Shown here one piece after another: positions 59,501 through 64,000 of a DNA stretch of 64,000 nt (position 1 is the stretch's first letter; each line of letters opens with the position of its first letter). The notes beneath the pieces are model-generated. The model had not been told where the DNA came from and did no database searches. It saw only the letters and a program-made list of their open reading frames with translations. The translations under genes were made by a program, and so were the position numbers. Source of the DNA: Juglans regia. Its lineage: Eukaryota; Streptophyta; Magnoliopsida; Fagales; Juglandaceae. The stretch lies in contig NC_049909.1 of the NCBI RefSeq assembly GCF_001411555.2, forward strand, positions 19,578,623 through 19,642,622, given 5' to 3'.

Positions 59501-62500
59501 TTTAGGTCATCATGTCATAATTGTTGCCTTCATGAGTGTGATTTCATCACCTGACACCCTGGTGCCACCTGATTATGTGCAACCTGCTGTGGCTGTAGTT
59601 GACCCGGGTATGCCTAAGCAGATGATAGAGAAATTTCGCTAATTTTGTGTTTCTAGTAGTTTCACTATAGTAATTGATTTGCAATATGTAGTGCTTCCCT
59701 TACCATTATATTGATGTTTGATGCATAAATATCGCATTTACTTTTTAAATGCCAGATTCTGACATAATTGAAGGACCATCACGAATATCACTTCATTGTC
59801 CAATAAGGTTTGCCATATTCGTTGCTTAGGACTTGATGTTTTACTTCTTTTTGGAGCTCTTTTATCTTATTTTTCTTTAATTTTGCATATGAACGGATAC
59901 AAACAAATAAGCAAACAACATACTTCTCTTTTTCTGTTGACAAACCGGATAGACACTTACACGATCCGGTACCATTATGGAAATTTATAACACGATCAGG
60001 TTTCCATCATAATGGTACGAACACAAATTTATTGATATTTTACTTATTGACCCTCTTGCTTTTCATCCCAAACAGCTATACACGTATCAAGACTCCTGTC
60101 AAAGGACGTTCATGTAGACATCTTCAGGTGAGTGCTCCGAGCAATTGCAAGTCACAATACAAAGAAGTGATGCTTTTGTGGTGTATATTATGTGTATATG
60201 TGTACATATGTATATATGTCAATGTGTGTGTGTATAAACCTCTTTTGCCATTTAGCACGCTAAAATAATATCAAATGTCAGGTTTTCCCCTCTGTTTGAT
60301 TTCAGCATTAAAATGGACCAAAAATAACTTCCAGTTAGGCCATTCCCGCCAAAAACCATCCTTCCTCTTTGTTTGTGCAACACGTGTACCACTCATTCTC
60401 TCTATCCTCCATCCTCTCCAAACCCATCCTCGAAGATGCCAAATTCTCTGGAGCTTGAGTTGAACATGCTTGCTCGAGTGCATATGACCTGAGATGAATA
60501 GGCAGGAACCTGGTTGAGCTCGCCAATGTGTCAACAAGTCTGCCATTCAACTGAGTCCCCCCCCTTTACACGCCATCATGTTGCATATAGGCTTCCCCAA
60601 GTACAATTTGGACATCACTTTGTCTTGACAACACACTGATCCTGCCAGCAAATTGGCCATGGTGGAGTGGTAGGCTAATAGTTTGACAATAATGTGAATT
60701 GGTCCAACAAAACCAGTCTGTTGTAGTTTTGCTTCCGGCTCTACCATGATCATGGTTTCCAGTGTCATTTGCTTCACCATCAACATTACTTTCTTGCTTT
60801 CTCTTGGCTGAGCCTACAACTGGTGCAACTCAAACTCTATTTAACTGTGACTGACACAGCTTCACTAGTCTTGAGTTGATGGCGATGAATTCTTTGCACC
60901 CAAACTTAATGGGAATTGTCTTGGCCAATAGGCCAGCTTCCACTGCATTTCATGCCAATTAGAATCATCCACGTCAGGACTGCTTTAACATTAGAATAGC
61001 GATTTAGGGTGCTAAGAACAGGATCTTGTGGTTTGAAGGCATCCTTGCAGAGTCAATGCTAGTTGAGGGGAATAGGTGTAATTTTCCTTCATGAAATATT
61101 AAATTACATTTGCCACGCGTAACTATTGGCCAATTGCTATCTCATAACCCATCATAAAAATTTGTGATTCTCTCAATCATAAAAATTTCTCTAGTTTTCG
61201 TTATACTTATAATTGAGGCATAATTGCCTTCCAAACTTTGGGATTAAAAGGACTGTGTTGCTAGAAGGTTGGTGAGAATTTCAGTAAAGAAGGGTAAAAA
61301 GAACTGCTGAGAGTTCAGCATGGGGAAAGGAGAGAATAGATCAGAACATCAGGATCTTGGATCTCTTGGATTTTAAAAGTTGTGCCTGCATGTGTGTCTG
61401 CTTCCATTGCCTTAAAAATTCATTGAAGTTGAAATTGTATTGCTGTTTTGTGCAGGGTAATTTCTTTCCAGTTGTTTTTCTCACCATCATCTGTCATAAT
61501 GACAACTATAAGAATTCTTGTTCTTTGATTTACTATATCTTACTTCTGCTTGATGTAGTGTTTCGACTTTGATAACTTTGTTGATATAAATTCAAGAAGA
61601 CCATCTTGGCGCTGCCCACATTGCAATCAGCATGTCTGCTATGAGGAGATTCATATTGATCAAAATATGGTCAAGGCAAGTAGCTATGGGTTTCCACTTT
61701 CCGTTTGGTTTATTTCTATTTTCTTTCTTGCCTTCTTTTATTCCTTAAATAAAAATTGGGCTTCTACGCAGGTCCTGAGAGAGGTGGGAGAGAATGTTGA
61801 TGAAGTTATCATCTCTGCTGATGGATCCTGGAAGGCTGTACTGGAAAGTGATGGCACTGTAGATGAGGCAGTAGTTAAGACCCCCAATTCCCAGAAAGAA
61901 AGAACTGGGTGGCAAGAATCTGCCAGTGTCTCAAATTCTCTTCCTAATGTCTTGGAACTTACAGAGGACAACAATGAGATGGGAGCAGTGAACTCTAGCG
62001 AAACTGAAGACCAGAAACCTTTGCAGGCTAGTCTTCCAGTTGCAACACATTTAAATTTGCCTCCAGAATTGAACAGAATAAATGAGGCTAATCAAAGTGT
62101 TGCCGCTGAAGTAGAGAACGACTTCTGGCCTGAAATTTATTTGAGTTCCAAGCCCATGAACTCCAGTGCTAGGTCAAATGCCCAAAGAGTTGGTAGTATC
62201 TTTGAGCCCATTACTGCTAATCTTATGCAGTCTCCTGTGTTGACTGATGCTTTTTCTCCGGCCATTAATCAAGAATCTGATTTCACCACCTCTATAATGC
62301 AAAGTCAATGCTCTCCCAATAATTTGCAGTTGCAACAGTCACAATATGTGAATTCTCTTGCCAACAATGAACATGTGAGGTTGCCAGCAATACCCAGACA
62401 TGTGAACAGGACTCCAATAGCAGTGCAGGCCCTGCCAGCGCAGCCTCAGGCTCCAAATCCGCAACGAAGACAAAGTAGTTTGAATTCTTTGACTCCAAAT

Positions 62501-63442
62501 GGTTCCTCGATTTCTTCTCATGTTTTCCTTTCTGCGACTTCTGCTGCAGATCATTTCAGTCCAATATATAGTACTATGGAAAGTCAGCATCACTTTTGGG
62601 GTCATGTGAGTCCACTTCAGGTGCCAGATATTTCTTCATCATTGCAGGTTGGGATTTACTTACCGTGAACTCTGTATTGTGTTCTTTGTTCTGCTTTGGT
62701 ATAAGTGTTGTAGTCCCATTTTTTTACCTCTCTTTTAAGGAAAAAAATAGCGTTGTGTTCATTAAACCTTCAGAACCGTGATTATCAAGATCATTCCTTC
62801 GTTTCAGCTTTAAGTCGATGGCAAAGTGCTTTAAAGCACATTCTAACTGATTTCCAAACTTCACACTTACAGCAAGCTTTAAACCAAAGGAAGCTCCAGT
62901 CTGTGGGTCAATCGTCAAGTGCTATCCGGTCATCTTCACACCACCCACATACCCTAATCCAGCAAGGGGGTGCACAAGTGGGAACCAGTCATGCTGCAGG
63001 TATCAGCAGTCAAAGACAATGGCTTACTTATCAAGCTTCTTTTCAGCAGGGTAGAGAGGCACCATCTGTGCCAGTTCTAAGTCAAACGTCAAGAACTGGA
63101 AACTCTTTGCCAGTGACTGCTAATGGTAACCGAGGGGGAATATGGGAGCAAAGAGAGAACACTGGAACAATGTCACATCCAAGGGCTGTTAGTTTGGTGG
63201 ACTCTACATCGGAGAAGAATCAGTGGCCCAGGGGTCGAATGCGTGGAAGTCTGTCAGGTCCGGCATATTCTGCTTATAGCCAATTTATAATTCAGCCAAC
63301 CACCCAAGCAGCACAAACTGCAAGACCACCGACAAATCCGACTCCTCCAGCAAACAGTGTTACACCTCAACAGCAGGTATCTGTCGCCAATAGCACAGAA
63401 ATGCCGGCAGTCCTCACATCCACAGGTAGACCCAGCTGGTAA
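50549..63442 (+). CDS. PIAL2: PIAL-type E3/E4 SUMO-protein ligase with SP-RING (16 exons, 883 aa)
   Basis: Nuclear SUMO ligase of the plant PIAS-like family; PIAL1/2 promote SUMO-chain formation and transcriptional silencing in Arabidopsis. Exons: 50549-50718, 55075-55147, 56432-56497, 57030-57095, 57189-57271, 58530-58581, 58669-58740, 59011-59078, 59165-59213, 59330-59414, 59506-59607, 59756-59807, 60076-60127, 61559-61675, 61772-62647, 62774-63442. All phases join. The N-terminal half (about 1-312) is the conserved helical PIAL region. The SP-RING spans about 313-360, with zinc ligands C326, H328, C349 and C352. A SUMO-interacting core VIIS with acidic neighbours lies at about 381-384. The rest is long and low-complexity, ending with a [10 protein letters not shown] motif typical of PIALs. 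The symbol could equally be PIAL1. The 3' end is uncertain: splicing at 63425|GTAGAC to 63541 would replace the last residues. Confidence 0.92.
51250..51658. mobile_element. Tourist-like MITE in PIAL intron 1
   Basis: TAA at 51250-51252 and 51656-51658 flank a 403-bp element starting GGACCTGTTTGGGGTTGCG and ending GGCTACCAAACAG. The termini are inverted around CTGTTTGG. It is longer than the other TAA-flanked copies and internally different, so probably a sister family. Confidence 0.6.
51712..54307 (+). mobile_element. 5'-truncated LINE (L1-like) in PIAL intron 1
   Basis: Broken coding remnants in one orientation: [75 protein letters not shown] (the FADD reverse transcriptase site), [12 protein letters not shown] and [18 protein letters not shown] zinc-finger region near [11 protein letters not shown] follows. 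The element ends TTTACTTATAAAAAAAAAAG at about 54288-54307, the tail seen in plant L1 elements. ORF1 and the endonuclease are missing, and there are several stops and frameshifts. Inserted in the same orientation as the host gene. Confidence 0.88.
51928..53413 (+). pseudogene. LINE reverse transcriptase pseudogene
   Basis: Three open pieces (51928-52281, 52474-52713, 52844-53413) in shifted frames cover the RT fingers, palm (FADD) and thumb. Stops such as TAG and TGA interrupt conserved motifs, so no functional product is expected. Confidence 0.85.
54738..54810 (+). mobile_element. Short LINE-tail insertion in PIAL intron 1
   Basis: GTTTAAGAAAT (about 54738-54748) and GTTTTAAGAAAT (about 54797-54808) flank an insert of about 48 bp ending TTTTACTTATCAAAGAAAAA. 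The tail matches the LINE terminus and the flanks differ by one inserted base. Confidence 0.55.
54937..54985 (+). mobile_element. 21-bp LINE-tail insertion in PIAL intron 1
   Basis: Perfect 14-bp repeats TGATGTATAATCAT (54937-54950 and 54972-54985) bracket only TACTTATCAAAAACAAAAGTG. The insert is the bare LINE 3' terminus plus A-rich tail. Confidence 0.65.
55705..56055. mobile_element. Tourist-like MITE in PIAL intron 2
   Basis: TAA at 55705-55707 and 56053-56055. The left end GGGCCCGTTTGGCAAC and right end CCACAAACAGGCCC are inverted repeats. The AT core contains CAAACACAAAAAACAATACT-like words. About 345 bp. Confidence 0.7.
57411..57600. mobile_element. MITE (9-10 bp target duplication) in PIAL intron 5
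   Basis: Element 57421-57590 lies between AGTTAGAAAT repeats (57411-57420, 57591-57600). Inverted ends of about 45 bp: the left carries CTTGCAGTCATGACTGTGCA and the right CTTGCACGCTCCATGACTGC. The duplication length suggests a Mutator-type origin. Relatives are at 14820, 20827, 1769 (half) and 63690. Confidence 0.75.
57507..57718 (+). repeat. Tandem duplication of the MITE right half
   Basis: The MITE right half plus its AGTTAGAAATTTGGGTTTAC flank is repeated with a period of about 117 bp. AGTTAGAAAT occurs at 57591 and 57709, and TAATTTTTTAATAG at about 57511 and 57627. Confidence 0.75.
57799..58040 (+). repeat. 124-bp direct tandem duplication in PIAL intron 5
   Basis: Copy 1 (57799-57916) and copy 2 (57923-58040) are nearly identical, with one C/T difference noticed at GCCGGT/GCTGGT. 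They share TTACTTCTTAATGGTGTCC through CAAACGATAACTTTGTCAG, and the high identity implies a recent event. Confidence 0.85.
58194..58423 (+). mobile_element. Probable SINE in PIAL intron 5
   Basis: AATGTCGTGAAA (from 58194) and AATGTTGTAAAT (58412-58423) flank about 206 bp. The segment contains a B-box-like AGGGTTCAATTCC (about 58267-58279) preceded by TGAGCTTGGGATGAAC and ends in CATAAAAAAATA. The A box is weak, so the assignment is tentative. Confidence 0.5.
60128..61558. other. PIAL intron 13 with an unexplained higher-GC segment
   Basis: Within this intron, 60280-60990 has a more gene-like base composition than its surroundings and, on the minus strand, overlapping open frames of up to 91 codons. 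I recognise no domain. It may be a captured gene fragment or part of an unclassified element. Confidence 0.35.
61676..61771 (+). other. 96-nt GC-AG, frame-preserving intron 14 of PIAL
   Basis: Exon 14 ends ATG GTC AAG and is followed by GCAAGTAGC; the acceptor is CTACGCAG before GTC CTG AGA. The family sequence NMVK followed by a VLREVG-like stretch fixes these borders, so the donor is GC. The intron is 32 codons long and has no in-frame stop. Retention would insert about 32 residues, including [15 protein letters not shown], a strongly hydrophobic stretch directly after the SP-RING. Confidence 0.8.
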
Positions 63443-64000
63443 ATATAATTTGCCATAACCAATTTTGTATCCCACCATCACCTTGTAAAGTTTTTAACTT
63501 GGACGAGTTATATGCTAGTTTGGATGTCTGTATGTATTCAGGAACTGAAGTTGATTTCGATAATTGTCTGAGTGGTTATGGCATCATCTTTTGATAGTTT
63601 TACCGTGCGGTTCAAGTGCCCACTGCACTCATAAAAGCTTTTCCTTTCCTTCGGACGTAAGAGAGAAACAACCATTTTTTTTTTTAGAAAAATGATATTT
63701 GTAATCACAAAATGCGTTGCACACTCCTTTTAAAAAAAAATATATATATATAAATATAAAATTTACATAAAAAAAATAATCTTTTAATAATAAGCTTTAC
63801 TCTTTTTCAAAAAAAAATCTACAGCACTTCTTTTCTAATCGATATCGAAATATATGAAATTTGCTCATCAATTTAAAATTTAAATTAGAGTGAATTTGTT
63901 GGTTAGGTTATCCACACACCTAATATAAGTTGGTTAAAGGCACCTGCCACATTTCTCACCTATATTGTAATTAGGATTTACATCTCTTAAGGTTTTTGAC
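63443..64000. other. Region downstream of PIAL
   Basis: Includes the presumed 3' UTR and an AT-rich MITE copy at about 63690-63835 (family of 57421). No further gene is visible before the window ends. Confidence 0.45.

Noticed and set aside
60271..60786. Minus-strand frames as a host gene inside PIAL intron 13
   Set aside because: No start context, no known domain and mutual overlap; kept only as an unexplained segment.

Overview
This is nuclear DNA from a flowering plant. It has split genes with short exons in AT-rich introns, a eukaryotic tRNA gene, plant-specific gene families and dense plant transposable elements. The many copies of a GAGATGAG-type miniature element and the low-copy genes suggest a woody eudicot, possibly Fagales/Juglandaceae. 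That taxonomic guess is inference only.

Layout. (1) 2085-11040, minus strand: a complete 14-exon NADPH oxidase of the RBOHF type, 940 aa, whose introns hold a MULE-like MITE, a probable solo LTR with a nested MITE, and a SINE. (2) 11.1-31.4 kb: about 20 kb without a host gene. It holds a 713-bp non-autonomous hAT-like element with intact 8-bp target duplications, a second hAT-like MITE, several Tourist-like (TAA target) MITEs, a CACTA mini-element and a near-intact, very young Ty1/copia retrotransposon (23195-27983, minus strand) with identical-looking LTRs. (3) 31525-32359, plus strand: a two-exon LURP-one-related gene, then a tRNA-Ala(AGC) gene at 32729-32801, minus strand. (4) 33488-40338, minus strand: a seven-exon gene for a 672-aa protein I cannot name; its introns contain a SINE and a 36-bp LINE-tail insertion. 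(5) 41381-46636, plus strand: an old, heavily mutated Ty1/copia element with diverged LTRs. (6) 46.6-50.3 kb: MITE remnants, a PP1 phosphatase pseudogene and a tandem array built from a small piece of that pseudogene. (7) 50549-63442, plus strand: a 16-exon PIAL-type SUMO ligase gene (SP-RING), with a 5'-truncated LINE, two tiny LINE-tail insertions, MITEs, a SINE and tandem duplications in its introns.

The exon structures were built by hand. Every junction was checked for splice dinucleotides and reading phase, and each of the four spliced genes gives an uninterrupted product. Two introns, one in RBOHF and one in PIAL, use GC-AG borders. The PIAL one is 96 nt, a multiple of three and stop-free, so its retention would insert a hydrophobic segment. 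The four host genes are not obviously related in function: oxidative burst, LOR-domain protein, unknown, and SUMO ligation. I see no operon-like or clustered pathway. The most unusual material lies in the mobile and pseudogene fractions.
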